From positions 62,001 to 126,000 of the forward strand of contig NZ_PJBE01000010.1 of NCBI RefSeq assembly GCF_002836205.1: 64,000 nucleotides of DNA, in the 5' to 3' direction. The DNA is from Shewanella sp. Choline-02u-19. Lineage in GTDB: Bacteria; Pseudomonadota; Gammaproteobacteria; Enterobacterales; Shewanellaceae. This document shows positions 43,241-52,850 of this stretch, one piece after another. The position numbers were made by a program, and so were the translations under genes. The notes under the pieces were generated by a model. The model ran no database searches. It saw nothing but the letters and a program-made list of their open reading frames with translations, and was not told the DNA's origin. The stretch's first letter is position 1. Each line of letters begins with the position of its first letter.

Positions 43241-43569
43241 CCAAGCAATCAATGTTCATAATTGCTTATTGCGAGTTGCAACGCTTGAGGTCGAGTCTAC
43301 GTGACTCGATCTTTTGTATCCGTTTTAGTGTTTATCCAATAGGTAGTTATACCCACAACTTTGAACGCCTCAACCATGTGGCCAACAAAAGTGAAGTTAA
43401 AATGTCTAACGCTTACCGCATAATTCAATGCCACACCGCAATAATACTAACTCGTTATTTTAATATACCTTTGCTAGAGTAGTTTTTATCAGTGATATAA
43501 ACCTTGTTATAGTATCGATAATAAAAATCTTGGGGTAACTCCGTTTTTTCAAGCAAATAAAGACATTGA
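43241..43569. other. 329-base gene-free stretch
   Basis: Holds the HPP terminator. The 76-codon frame crossing it has no ribosome site and no family signature; I see nothing else. Confidence 0.55.
43290..43315 (+). terminator. Terminator after the HPP gene
   Basis: GTCGAGTC and GACTCGAT pair (one wobble) around TACGT, followed by CTTTTGT. Confidence 0.65.
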
Positions 43570-43778
43570 ATGAATTTAAACCGAGTAACACTGCCAGTTA
43601 ATGATATGGATATATCAACTCAATTTTATCGTGATTTAGGCGTCGGTCCCCCCACTATGCGCGCTTCGAATGCCCTGAAGGCGGTGGCATAGTGATATAT
43701 TTTGAGCACCAGCAATTAGATGATTGGGTAGGCGAAAATCGACTTAATCCATCATGGTGGGTAGAGCTTAGTACTTAA
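43570..43778 (+). pseudogene. Decayed glyoxalase/VOC-family gene
   Basis: The frame starts MNLNRVTLPVNDMDISTQFY, the first strand and helix of a VOC protein, then breaks at the run of six C (about 43650). In the next frame it continues HYARFECPEGGG, IVIYFEHQQLDDWV and GENRLNPSWW before a stop. Intact relatives have about 60 more residues between these blocks, so there are two internal deletions plus a frameshift. It should yield no functional product. Confidence 0.75.
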
Positions 43779-43863
43779 ACTACACATAAAAACACTGCAC
43801 TTGAAACCGTTGTGAGTAGCAACATGTTGCTTATTATTAATAAACGTACCAAAAGGCGTACTC

Positions 43864-44493
43864 ATGAGAAATAGTGTTCGTTTTCAAAATAAACAATACT
43901 CCCCTTCTAAAGTCATATGCATTGGCAGAAATTATGTCGAGCATATTAAAGAACTCGATAATGAAGTACCGACTGAGCCGGTTATATTTTTAAAGCCCAA
44001 TTCCGCTATCTCAAGTCACCTTTATCTTCATGACACAGACAGTATTCATTACGAAGGTGAAATATCCTTACTGATTGAATCTGATAACTTTGTAGCGGTG
44101 GGTTTTGGTTTGGATTTAACCAAAAGGGATCTGCAATCCGCATTAAAGAAAAAAGGCCTGCCTTGGGAAAGGGCTAAAGCATTTGATCAATCAGCATTAT
44201 TCAGTCAATTCGTTGCCATCACTGAACCGATGTCACAATTAAAGATGCAGCTAACCATCAATGCCAAAGTCGTGCAAACAGCTGATTATGATCTGATGTT
44301 ACACAAACCAGAGTCACTGTTAAACGAGGTTAAAACCTTCTTATCGCTAGAAGATGGCGATATTCTGATGACAGGCACGCCAAAAGGCGTTGGAAAAATA
44401 AACCCACAAGATGTACTTGTAGGTCAGATCTTTAGTGGTAAAACCCTGCTAGTGGAGCACACTTGGTCAGTCCAAAGTACTATCAAGGTCTAA
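43864..44493 (+). CDS. Fumarylacetoacetate hydrolase family protein
   Basis: A 209-residue protein of the FAH fold. VICIGRNYVEHIKEL (about 17-31) and PVIFLKPNSAI (about 41-51) start the domain. Metal ligands are in IHYEGEISLLI (E-x-E) and the Asp of LDLTKRDLQ. GDILMTGTPKGVG near the end completes the signature. The size fits YcgM/FAHD1-like acylpyruvase or oxaloacetate decarboxylase enzymes; the substrate is not certain. Monocistronic and convergent with the thioesterase gene, six bases away. Confidence 0.88.
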   Translation: MRNSVRFQNKQYSPSKVICIGRNYVEHIKELDNEVPTEPVIFLKPNSAISSHLYLHDTDSIHYEGEISLLIESDNFVAVGFGLDLTKRDLQSALKKKGLPWERAKAFDQSALFSQFVAITEPMSQLKMQLTINAKVVQTADYDLMLHKPESLLNEVKTFLSLEDGDILMTGTPKGVGKINPQDVLVGQIFSGKTLLVEHTWSVQSTIKV

Positions 44494-44499
44494 AGCGGT

Positions 44500-44961
44500 T
44501 TAACTCATCATGCTCTCTGGCATCTTCACTGCCACCATATGCCCTTCGGCACAAACTATTCCGTTAGCGGATAGTGTGATATCTAACACCACTTTTCTCG
44601 GTTTTATCTCGCGAATAACACCACGCAACTCTAGCTCCACACCCATTGGCGTCGGTGCGAGATAGTCAATATTCAGTGCTGCGGTGACAAACCGAGGCGG
44701 CTCTTGATCGCGACTTCCAAATGCCCGTTGACCCGCGGCGCTGGCACTGCCTGTGCCGTGGCAATCGATTAAGGACGCTATCAGCCCACCATAAACAAAA
44801 CCCGGTATTGCCGTGTGAAATGGCTTTGGCATAAAGTGCGCGATGGTTTCATCATCATCCCAATAGCTTTTGAGTTGGTGACCATGAGGATTGTTTTTAC
44901 CACAGCCATAACAATGACTGAGATCTTCTGGGTACTGGTCTTGAAAAGACTGACTTGTCAT
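44500..44961 (-). CDS. PaaI-like hotdog thioesterase
   Basis: ATG 44961 (MTSQSFQDQY) has GGAG 5 bases upstream. The 153-residue protein has an N-terminal CYGCGKNNPHG motif typical of one PaaI/DUF4442 branch, then the hotdog core with GFVYGGLIASLIDCHGTGSA (catalytic-helix Asp) and LNIDYLAPTPMG. It likely cleaves an acyl-CoA or similar thioester in the cytoplasm. The two Cys near the start could bind metal. Same strand as hutH but more than 200 bases downstream of it and past a terminator. Confidence 0.82.
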   Translation of the reverse strand: MTSQSFQDQYPEDLSHCYGCGKNNPHGHQLKSYWDDDETIAHFMPKPFHTAIPGFVYGGLIASLIDCHGTGSASAAGQRAFGSRDQEPPRFVTAALNIDYLAPTPMGVELELRGVIREIKPRKVVLDITLSANGIVCAEGHMVAVKMPESMMS

Positions 44962-45105
44962 ACCGTCTCCTGACGCATTCAATTACTGCCCTTACGCTAT
45001 TACTAATTGTGATTTTCAGCAACACAGACATAAGCCTTAAGACTAAAGGATGCAATGCAACTCATCGGCAAAGATCCATCTCAGCACGAGTCTGTAGATA
45101 CAAAA

Positions 45106-45133
45106 AAAGGGACTATCAATCGATAGTCCCTTT
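45106..45133 (-). terminator. Terminator of the hutU-hutH transcript
   Basis: AAAGGGACTATC and GATAGTCCCTTT pair around AATC; on the minus strand seven T follow. It is 36 bases after the hutH stop. Confidence 0.88.
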
Positions 45134-45168
45134 ATAGCTATTTTAAGGCTAACGAGCCGATAAAACAG

Positions 45169-46701
45169 TTACAGGCTTGGCAGAATATCTGCTGGCAAGT
45201 AAGCGTTAAAGCTAGCAGTCAGCAGTAGGTTTGTTGATGCTTCGATATCGGGGCCGAAGAAACGGTCCTTATCGTAATAAGAAACCAACTCACGGATCTC
45301 AGCTTTCGCCTTTGCCACTGCTGCACTTGGCTGTAATGGACAACGGAAGTCTAAACCTTGCGCCGAGGCCAATAGCTCAATCGCTAACACACCGCGGGTA
45401 TTTTCAGACATATAACGTAAACGACGCGCCGCAAAGGTGGCCATAGACACATGGTCTTCTTGGTTAGCAGATGTTGGCAAGCTATCGACTGAGGCTGGGT
45501 GAGCGTAGGTCTTGTTCTCTGAAGCCAGTGCTGCAGCAGTTACCTGCGCAATCATAAAGCCTGAGTTTACCCCGCCATTTTCAACTAAGAAAGGCGGCAA
45601 CTTAGACAAATTAGGATCGATAAGCAGCGCGATACGACGTTCAGCAATTGAACCCAATTCCGCAATTGCAATCGCCAAGTTATCGGCTGCCATCGCTACT
45701 GGCTCAGCGTGAAAGTTACCGCCTGAGATAATGTCACCGGTATCTTGGAACACTAATGGGTTATCAGTTACACCGTTAGCTTCGGTGCCTAACACCTCAG
45801 CTGCGTGGCGAATTTGCGTTAAACATGCACCCAATACCTGTGGCTGACAACGCAGCGAATAAGGATCTTGCACTTTTTCACAGTTAAGATGATCAACACT
45901 AATTTCAGATTCATCCGCTAATAAGTGACGGAATACAGCCGCTGAATCAATCTGGCCTTTCTGGCCACGAGCAGCATGAATACGCGCATCAAACGGACTA
46001 CGACTGCCCATTGCGGCTTCAACACTCATAGCACCAATCACTGAACTGGCAGCAAACAGATCTTCAGCGTTAAACAGACCTTCCAGCGCTAAAGCGGTTG
46101 AAGCTTGCGTACCATTGAGTAGCGCTAAGCCCTCTTTGGCTGCAAGTTCAATTGGCTCAAGGCCGGCGATTCCCAACGCTTCAATGGCAGAGATAAGTTT
46201 ACCTTGGTAGCGCATCTGACCTTCACCAAGCAGAGGTAAGCTCATGTGAGATAATGGCGCTAAATCACCCGACGCACCAACAGAGCCTTTTTCAGGTACG
46301 CACGGATATACTTCAGCGTTAACCAGCTTGATCAGGAAGTTGATCACCTCTAAACGAATACCGGAGAAGCCACGGCTCAGTGAGTTAATCTTCAATACCA
46401 TCATCAAGCGCACAGTCGCATCACTCATGAGCTTTCCGGTACCTGCCGCATGGGAAAGTACAATCGAGCGCTGTAGCAGTTGCAGGTCTTCGGCGGCAAT
46501 ATTAGTGTTAGCCAGCAAACCAAAACCTGTATTAATACCGTAAACGGTACGGCCTTCATCTAAGACCTGTTGTACCAAACCAGCGCTGATGTTGATGTCA
46601 GCTATTGCGCTTGACGCGAGTTCTAAGGTCACTTTTCCACGACTGATTTGACGAATTTGTGGCAGGGTTAGGGTACCCGGCGTTAATACTAAATGGCTCA
46701 T
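45169..46701 (-). CDS. hutH: Histidine ammonia-lyase
   Basis: Deaminates histidine to urocanate, the first step of histidine use. The 510-residue protein has the Ala143-Ser144-Gly145 triad (GASGDLAPLSH) that cyclises into the MIO electrophile. Other family motifs are VYGINTGFG near residue 53, LLNGTQAS, GSRSPFDARIH and QDPYSLRCQPQ-type. It follows hutU by 3 bases and is the last gene of that transcript. Confidence 0.97.
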   Translation of the reverse strand: MSHLVLTPGTLTLPQIRQISRGKVTLELASSAIADINISAGLVQQVLDEGRTVYGINTGFGLLANTNIAAEDLQLLQRSIVLSHAAGTGKLMSDATVRLMMVLKINSLSRGFSGIRLEVINFLIKLVNAEVYPCVPEKGSVGASGDLAPLSHMSLPLLGEGQMRYQGKLISAIEALGIAGLEPIELAAKEGLALLNGTQASTALALEGLFNAEDLFAASSVIGAMSVEAAMGSRSPFDARIHAARGQKGQIDSAAVFRHLLADESEISVDHLNCEKVQDPYSLRCQPQVLGACLTQIRHAAEVLGTEANGVTDNPLVFQDTGDIISGGNFHAEPVAMAADNLAIAIAELGSIAERRIALLIDPNLSKLPPFLVENGGVNSGFMIAQVTAAALASENKTYAHPASVDSLPTSANQEDHVSMATFAARRLRYMSENTRGVLAIELLASAQGLDFRCPLQPSAAVAKAKAEIRELVSYYDKDRFFGPDIEASTNLLLTASFNAYLPADILPSL

Positions 46702-46704
46702 ATT

Positions 46705-48393
46705 CTACTTACCTTCTGTCTTGGCTGTATCTAGCATCGGCAGATCTAAGTTCTGCTCTTTTGCACAATTTTTAGCGAGTTCATATCCAGCATCAGCATG
46801 ACGCATCACACCTGTTGCAGGGTCATTCCAAAGAACGCGGCCTAGGCGTACGGCTGCGTCATCGCTGCCATCAGCAACAATCACCACACCAGAATGTTGG
46901 CTAAAGCCCATACCGACACCACCACCGTGGTGCAATGACACCCAAGTGGCGCCACTAGCAGTATTAAGCAGTGCGTTCATCAGTGGCCAATCTGATACCG
47001 CGTCAGAACCATCAAGCATGGATTCTGTTTCACGGTTAGGACTCGCAACTGAGCCTGAATCTAAGTGATCACGACCGATAACGATGGGTGCTGACAGCTC
47101 GCCATTTTTAACCATTTCGTTAAAGGCTAATGCCAAACGAGCACGGTCTTTAAGGCCGACCCAACAAATACGTGCTGGCAGACCTTGGAAAGCGATACGC
47201 TCGCGAGCCATATCTAACCAGTTATGTAGCTGTGGGTTATCAGGAATAAGTTCTTTAACTTTAGCGTCGGTTTTATAGATATCTTCTGGGTCACCAGAAA
47301 GAGCTACCCAACGGAATGGACCAATACCTTCACAAAATAATGGGCGTACATAGGCAGGCACAAAGCCTGGGAAGTCGAATGCATTCTCAACCCCCTCTTC
47401 AAATGCCATTTGACGAATATTGTTACCGTAGTCGGTGGTTGCTGCGCCAGCCGCTTGTAGCGCTAACATGGCCCTAACTTGAACGGCCATCGATTGCTTA
47501 GCCGCTTTAACCACGGCAGCTTCATCGGTTTTACGCATTTCTATCGCTTGTTCAAGCGTCCAGCCTTGTGGCAAATAACCGTTGAGCGGATCGTGTGCTG
47601 AGGTTTGATCGGTAACCACGTCTGGCGTAATACCACGCTCAACTAGCTCGGCAAAAATATCGGCCGCATTACCGAGTAGACCGACTGATACCGGCTTACC
47701 GCTGGTGTTAGCGTCTTCAATCATCGCCAAAGCTTCATCGAGTGAAGTGGCTTTTTTGTCGACATATTTAGTACGAAGACGGAAATCAATACGGGTTTCA
47801 TCGACTTCACAGGTCAGCACTGAGTAGCCCGCCATGGTGCCAGCAAGTGGCTGCGCGCCGCCCATACCACCAAGACCACCGGTTAAGATCCACTTACCAG
47901 CAGATGAACCGCCAAAGTGTTGCTTAGCCATTGCCACAAACGTTTCGTAAGTGCCTTGCACAATGCCTTGCGAACCAATATAGATCCAAGAACCCGCTGT
48001 CATCTGGCCGTACATAGCCAAACCTTTCTTATCCAGTTCGTTAAAGTGTTCCCAGTTGGCCCAATGTGGCACTAGGTTAGAGTTAGCGATGATCACGCGT
48101 GGTGCGTTGCTGTGGGTTTTGAATACGCCAACGGGCTTACCTGATTGCACCATCAAGGTTTCATCTTCTTCAAGACGCTGTAATACTTCAATGATCTTGT
48201 CGTAACATTCCCAGTCGCGGGCTGCACGGCCAATGCCGCCGTAAACCACTAAGTCTTCAGGGCGCTCAGCAACATCTGGATGTAAATTGTTCATCAGCAT
48301 GCGCATCGGCGCTTCTGTCATCCAGCTTTTACAGCTCAATTTAGTTCCATGCGGCGCAATGATGCGACGACTTGGATCGTGTCTCTTATCCAT
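46705..48393 (-). CDS. hutU: Urocanate hydratase
   Basis: Adds water to urocanate, the second step. ATG 48393 (MDKRHDPSRR) has GAGGT about 7 bases upstream; an upstream TTG overlaps that site. The 562-residue NAD-dependent enzyme shows VYGGIGRAARDWEC, the dinucleotide motif LTGGLGGMGGAQPLA, DQTSAHDPLNGYLP with the conserved active-site region, and HHGGGVGMGFSQHSG. Length is typical. Followed at once by hutH. Confidence 0.97.
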   Translation of the reverse strand: MDKRHDPSRRIIAPHGTKLSCKSWMTEAPMRMLMNNLHPDVAERPEDLVVYGGIGRAARDWECYDKIIEVLQRLEEDETLMVQSGKPVGVFKTHSNAPRVIIANSNLVPHWANWEHFNELDKKGLAMYGQMTAGSWIYIGSQGIVQGTYETFVAMAKQHFGGSSAGKWILTGGLGGMGGAQPLAGTMAGYSVLTCEVDETRIDFRLRTKYVDKKATSLDEALAMIEDANTSGKPVSVGLLGNAADIFAELVERGITPDVVTDQTSAHDPLNGYLPQGWTLEQAIEMRKTDEAAVVKAAKQSMAVQVRAMLALQAAGAATTDYGNNIRQMAFEEGVENAFDFPGFVPAYVRPLFCEGIGPFRWVALSGDPEDIYKTDAKVKELIPDNPQLHNWLDMARERIAFQGLPARICWVGLKDRARLALAFNEMVKNGELSAPIVIGRDHLDSGSVASPNRETESMLDGSDAVSDWPLMNALLNTASGATWVSLHHGGGVGMGFSQHSGVVIVADGSDDAAVRLGRVLWNDPATGVMRHADAGYELAKNCAKEQNLDLPMLDTAKTEGK

Positions 48394-48558
48394 GGGGTCT
48401 ACCTCGTTCAATTTGTTTGTTGTATTTGTTTTTATCTATTTTTTAATTACTGTCTTATTGTTTTTTTATGCTGATATTGCCATGGCTGACTTAACCTGCG
48501 ACAACGTCATTTTTCTCGCTAATTCATTCGTACTAAAGTGGTTATGACCAAATGGGTG

Positions 48559-49263
48559 CTAACTAAATGTCAGGTGGCCGCCTAATCTAAATCTGCTACC
48601 GGGATGCACCAAGCGGGCAAAACTGACTACACCTTGGCGCGACCAAGTGCGACGAGTGATCTGTAAGCAAGGCTCTGTCGCGTCAATGTGTAATAGCGCC
48701 AACTGGGTAACGTCCGCCAACTTGGCTTCAATGGTGTGCTTAGCTTCTGTCAGCGGTGCCACCATCGATAAGTATTCATGCGGGGTTTGTTGACTAAAGT
48801 CTTGCGCCAAGTACTCAGGCACCAGCTTAGGATTCACAAAACGCTCCTCTAATTGCAGTGGCGTGTCTTGCTCGCAATGCACCAACACCGACAAAAACAC
48901 CGCGCCGCCCTCTTCCAGCCCCAGCGCAATCGCTATCGCGCCCGTTGCTGTCGTTTCAGTAAGCTCCACTTGTTGAACAGTGTAACCATGGCCACGGTCT
49001 TTAATTTCATCAGCAATGTTACGGATCGCCATCATCGATGACTGCGATTTAAGCCCAGCCACAAAAGTACCAAGCCCTTGTGAGCGTTCTAATACGCCAG
49101 ATTCAGTTAATTCAGTTACGCCACGGCGCGCCGTCATGCGGCTGCAATTAAACAATTCAGCTAATTGATTTTCAGACGGAACCCGGCTGTTCTCAGCCCA
49201 TCTCCCTGACTCAATTTGACCGCGAATGTATTGTTTAATCTCTGCAAACTTTGGCGTTGCCAT
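48559..49263 (-). CDS. hutC: Histidine-utilisation repressor HutC (GntR family)
   Basis: A 234-residue repressor with a GntR winged HTH (about 5-70: GRWAENSRVPSENQLAEL, SRMTARRGVTEL, GTFVAG) and a UTRA ligand domain that binds urocanate (about 85-230; the family ending RRTWSRQGVVSFARLVHPG is clear). It is divergent from hutI and 165 bases upstream of hutU, so it probably represses its own gene, hutI and hutUH until urocanate accumulates. Confidence 0.95.
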   Translation of the reverse strand: MATPKFAEIKQYIRGQIESGRWAENSRVPSENQLAELFNCSRMTARRGVTELTESGVLERSQGLGTFVAGLKSQSSMMAIRNIADEIKDRGHGYTVQQVELTETTATGAIAIALGLEEGGAVFLSVLVHCEQDTPLQLEERFVNPKLVPEYLAQDFSQQTPHEYLSMVAPLTEAKHTIEAKLADVTQLALLHIDATEPCLQITRRTWSRQGVVSFARLVHPGSRFRLGGHLTFS

Positions 49264-49354
49264 CGGTTATCCTGTCTTATACCGTTTTTGATGACCGATT
49301 ACATATCAGTCCAGCGGCTATTTCTAATGGTCGAAAACTCGGCTACAATCCTAG

Positions 49355-49368
49355 CTTGTATATACAAG
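49355..49368. promoter_or_regulatory. HutC operator
   Basis: CTTGTATATACAAG is a perfect 14-base palindrome and matches the known HutC target of Pseudomonas and enteric bacteria. It lies in the 195-base hutC-hutI intergenic region, where it can act on both divergent promoters. Confidence 0.85.
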
Positions 49369-49458
49369 TAAACACAAGCTAGCTCACAAATTATTTTTAG
49401 TGGCAGCCCTTAGTGTTAGTATTCAACCTCTGCAAAAACTACAAAAAGAGAGAGCATC

Positions 49459-50685
49459 ATGTCGTGGGATCAAGTCTGGATTGATATCAATATTGCTACT
49501 ATGTCACCCAATATTGCAGAGCCTTACGGTGCTATTAAAGATGCCGCTCTCGCGGTGCAAGACGGCAAAATAGCCTGGGTAGGCAAGCGCGCAGACCTGC
49601 CTAAATTTGATGTGTTGGCCACGCCCACTTACAAAGGTAAAGGCGGCTGGTTAACCCCTGGATTAATTGATGCACACACTCACTTAGTGTTTGCGGGTAA
49701 CCGTGCCAACGAATTTGAACTGCGCCTTCAAGGTGCTAGCTACGAAGAGATCGCCCGCAGCGGTGGTGGCATTATTTCGACTGTTAAAGCCTGCCGCGAA
49801 GCCGACGAAGCTGAACTGTTTGAACTAGGTCGCCAGCGTCTAAATGCCTTAGCAAAAGAGGGCGTCACTACAGTAGAGATAAAATCGGGTTACGGTTTAG
49901 ACATTGAAACCGAGCTTAAAATACTGCGCGTTGCCCGCGAGCTAGGAAAGCATCACCATGTCGATGTAAAAACCACCTTCTTAGGCGCTCACGCTATTCC
50001 GCCAGAATACAAAAATGACAGCAATGCCTATGTTGACTTAGTGATCAACGAGATGTTGCCACGAGTGATTGAAGAAAATCTTGCCGATGCTGTCGATGTA
50101 TTTTGCGAAAATATCGCCTTCAACCTAGAGCAAACCGAACGAGTACTCACCGCCGCTAAAAATGCCGGACTTGATATCAAGCTACACGCTGAGCAGTTAT
50201 CAAATCTAGGCGGCTCAGCCATGGCGGCCAAGCTCGGCGCCAAATCAGTCGATCACATCGAGTATTTAGATGAAGCTGGCGTAAAAGCTCTCAGCGAAAG
50301 TGGCACCTGTGCCACACTACTACCCGGCGCATTTTATTTCTTGCGCGAAACTCAGATGCCTCCCATTGAGCTACTGCGCCAATACAAGGTGCCCATGGTG
50401 GTTGCCAGCGATTACAACCCTGGTTCATCACCAATGTGCTCAAGCCTACTGATGCTCAACATGGCCTGTACCTTAATGCGTTTAACGCCCGAAGAAGCCT
50501 TAGCGGGTATGACGCGCAACGCTGCTAAAGCACTGGGTATTGAAGCTGAAGTTGGTGTGTTAGAAGCTGGCATGAACGCCGATTTTTGCTTGTGGAATAT
50601 CAGTACTCCAGCAGAGTTAGCCTACACCTACGGTGTTAGCTCTTGTATTGATGTGGTTAAGAATGGTCGTTTAGTGCATCAGTAA
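49459..50685 (+). CDS. hutI: Imidazolonepropionase
   Basis: Opens the imidazolone ring to give formiminoglutamate, the third step of histidine breakdown. The 408-residue amidohydrolase has the metal motif DAHTHLVFAGNR (about 73-84), GGGIISTV, the His of KLHAEQLS and the Asp of VASDYNPGSSP. GAGAGA lies near the start. The enzyme for formiminoglutamate (hutG or hutF-hutG) is not in the window, so the pathway must be finished elsewhere. Confidence 0.97.
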   Translation: MSWDQVWIDINIATMSPNIAEPYGAIKDAALAVQDGKIAWVGKRADLPKFDVLATPTYKGKGGWLTPGLIDAHTHLVFAGNRANEFELRLQGASYEEIARSGGGIISTVKACREADEAELFELGRQRLNALAKEGVTTVEIKSGYGLDIETELKILRVARELGKHHHVDVKTTFLGAHAIPPEYKNDSNAYVDLVINEMLPRVIEENLADAVDVFCENIAFNLEQTERVLTAAKNAGLDIKLHAEQLSNLGGSAMAAKLGAKSVDHIEYLDEAGVKALSESGTCATLLPGAFYFLRETQMPPIELLRQYKVPMVVASDYNPGSSPMCSSLLMLNMACTLMRLTPEEALAGMTRNAAKALGIEAEVGVLEAGMNADFCLWNISTPAELAYTYGVSSCIDVVKNGRLVHQ

Positions 50686-51477
50686 GGTGGGATGCCTGAG
50701 CGATGAGGCAACCTCATCGTTTAGGCGTCAACATTTGGCTTGGGTGGCCTCAGCCTTTTAAGCACAGTAGCTTAACTGTTTCTATTTCAGTATCTAATGA
50801 CCTTTATGGGTCACTTCCTGCATCAGATGCAACTAATGACCTGCGGTCAGCGTATGTGCAGATACAGCAGAGGCTCGCCGCGACTCTTTATAAAAGAGAG
50901 GGTCCCTGTAAGCTCAACGAAAACATCTGACCTCCATGGACGGAGGAAATGCCAAATTCTGTCGGGAACAGAATTGGCCATTTTTTCAAAGGCCTCTGCC
51001 ATATCTACACTGGATTAGAAAAGCACAATCATTTTGCCACTGAGTTCTTAATATAGAAACATAGAGCTCAATCTCTGCCTCATGAAGTCACAAAAAACAC
51101 CAATTCCCCATCGAAGCAGCCGAAATACGCAGATACAAATGCCATAGAGCCATCATGGTCTTTCCCGTGCATCCATGCACTTCAAGACATTCAGGCATCC
51201 CGCCTATCAGATGATGGTCCAAGCTAGGGGGACATGGATATCTCATCTGAGCCGTTAGGCGATTTTTGGTGGAGTATGAGGCCTGTATTCAACGCATGTA
51301 ACTTCGTCGGGCGTCATGATGGATGCAAGGAGGATAAGGCAGCTCTTTGACATCCATACCACCGCGACATTCGTGAACCCATTCACATCTAGACGAGCAG
51401 TCCTCCTTGCCCGGGTGTGGGATGGAGTCCCACGACGTTGCTCAGGCGCAGCCTGTGTGGACAAAGCAAAAGTCACA
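50686..51477. other. 792-base gene-free stretch
   Basis: Almost wholly taken up by dispersed-repeat copy D. Open frames of 60-80 codons occur on both strands, but they are not conserved in the other repeat copies. No hutI terminator was found. Confidence 0.7.
50830..51465 (+). repeat. Dispersed non-coding repeat, copy D
   Basis: Head CTAATGACCTGCGG, then GTAAGCTCAACGAAAACATC shared with copy A, hairpin AATTCTGT/ACAGAATT, cloverleaf block with inner hairpin GTGCATCCATGCAC, and terminal hairpin CAGGC-GCA-GCCTG (51443-51455). A segment of about 75 bases near 51352-51415 (ATCCATACCACCGCGACATT onward) is not in copy C2. The 51-base identical block lies at 51150-51200. Confidence 0.8.
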
Positions 51478-51915
51478 TCAAACAGACACTTTAGAGTCCT
51501 TCCAAAATGCCTTACTCATCCAGTAAACCAGCAGTACTGCTACTGCAGAAGTCACTCCTAAAACAGACGATACACTGCTGTATAAAGAGCTAAAATCAAA
51601 CGACGGTGATAGCAGATAAAGACTGATAAAAGCCAATGGCCCCTGTATTAGCAATACCGCAAAAATATCATTCGGAAACTGCGGCAGAATTTTCCGATAG
51701 CTAAAATAAATACCTGCTGCAAGCAGTAAACTCAGACCAACATCATGTATTAATAGCCACAAAAACTCTGAACTATTGCTGTGCATATCAGTATTAGATA
51801 ATAAGAATCCCAACATATAACTGGCAGCGAAATCAAACGCAATTAGACTCATTCCCGCCAACAATATGCCAAATAATAGTGCGGGTAGATATTTAATGAC
51901 TTTCCTTACGATCAT
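51478..51915 (-). CDS. Four-helix membrane protein of unknown function
   Basis: ATG 51915 (MIVRKVIKYL) has AGGA 9 bases upstream; ATG 51921 is also possible. About 145 residues with four hydrophobic segments (about 10-30, 50-70, 85-105, 115-135) and a basic C-terminal end. I do not recognise a family. It abuts dispersed-repeat copy D, and nothing in the neighbourhood indicates its role. Confidence 0.6.
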   Translation of the reverse strand: MIVRKVIKYLPALLFGILLAGMSLIAFDFAASYMLGFLLSNTDMHSNSSEFLWLLIHDVGLSLLLAAGIYFSYRKILPQFPNDIFAVLLIQGPLAFISLYLLSPSFDFSSLYSSVSSVLGVTSAVAVLLVYWMSKAFWKDSKVSV

Positions 51916-52118
51916 AACCATACATCCTATAAAGACGACAAATATCAGCAACCATTAAAGCATTGAGTATGTGTGATTGAAATACTAAAGACGCCTTTCA
52001 CCTATTCACTTAAAGATATTCAAGCATCCTTTTTATCCAATGGAGAATCTGAAGCGATAGAGAGCATCAAAGTCTGGAAAACGTGAAAGGAATTTAGAAG
52101 GTTAGTCATCCGAACACA

Positions 52119-52658
52119 CTAGGCTGCTTGGTTAGCTGCACTCGCCGCTAAATCCTCATTATGCTCTTGAATAAAGTCTTCCATAAACCAGGCGCAGAAG
52201 GTATGTCGACCATCGACTTCCGCCTTGCCATAGACAGATGAAGCTTGTTGGCGTACCGTTTTCTCTTTGGTTTGCCGCACCTCAGCGATCTCTTTAAAGC
52301 TTAAGCCTTTTAACAGCAGATACGCCACCTGTTGCTCACTTTTGGTAAATCCCCAAGTGTCGAACTGACTAATAACAGCTTGACTATAATCCTTACGGGC
52401 AGAGCGCATCTGGCTCGACATATTATCGATCTGCTTATCTGCTTGAGCGAGTCGAAGCGCTAAAGATTTAACCTGCCGAGACCGACGTATCAAGTCATAG
52501 CTCAAATAGACAGTCCCTATAACAGTAAGCAACACCAATATGCTTTCTTGCATGATATGCCATGCAGGGATATTTAGTTGCAAGTCCGCCATGATATCAA
52601 TCAGCTTAAACAGCATGATCAACACCAACAAAACAATAATAACAACATCCTTTTTCAT
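52119..52658 (-). CDS. Membrane-anchored LuxR-type transcriptional regulator
   Basis: ATG 52658 (MKKDVVIIVLL) has GGAG 11 bases upstream. The 179-residue protein has two transmembrane helices (about 5-24 and 36-56), a coiled-coil linker (about 60-100) and a C-terminal LuxR/GerE-like HTH (about 105-160: FTKSEQQVAYLLLKGLSFKEIAE, then KTVRQQASSVYGKAEVDGR read in parts). Compact membrane HTH proteins of this layout are found next to RND efflux operons in marine bacteria. It is divergent from the efflux operon at 52851 and is its likely regulator (inference). Confidence 0.82.
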   Translation of the reverse strand: MKKDVVIIVLLVLIMLFKLIDIMADLQLNIPAWHIMQESILVLLTVIGTVYLSYDLIRRSRQVKSLALRLAQADKQIDNMSSQMRSARKDYSQAVISQFDTWGFTKSEQQVAYLLLKGLSFKEIAEVRQTKEKTVRQQASSVYGKAEVDGRHTFCAWFMEDFIQEHNEDLAASAANQAA

Positions 52659-52748
52659 GGAAAAAACCACTCCTATAACCAAAAACCAACATCTATTCAG
52701 TAAACGAATATTTGAACAAAAATAATTAAAATCAGGTAATTACTTTAT

Positions 52749-52777
52749 GGGACATATGTACCATAAGCGCTTTTATG
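52749..52777. promoter_or_regulatory. Overlapping palindromes in the efflux promoter region
   Basis: ACATATGT within GGGACATATGTACC (52750-52763) is followed by the imperfect palindrome CATAAGCGCTTTTATG. They lie between the divergent LuxR-type gene and the efflux operon and are candidate operator sequence. Confidence 0.3.
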
Positions 52778-52850
52778 ATACACCTCACTCAAGACATTAG
52801 CCTATCAATCTCTAAACTAACGGCACACTTTAATAGCATAGAAATCACTT

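Noticed and set aside
43252..43482. 76-codon frame after the HPP gene
   Set aside because: It runs through a terminator hairpin and lacks a ribosome site.
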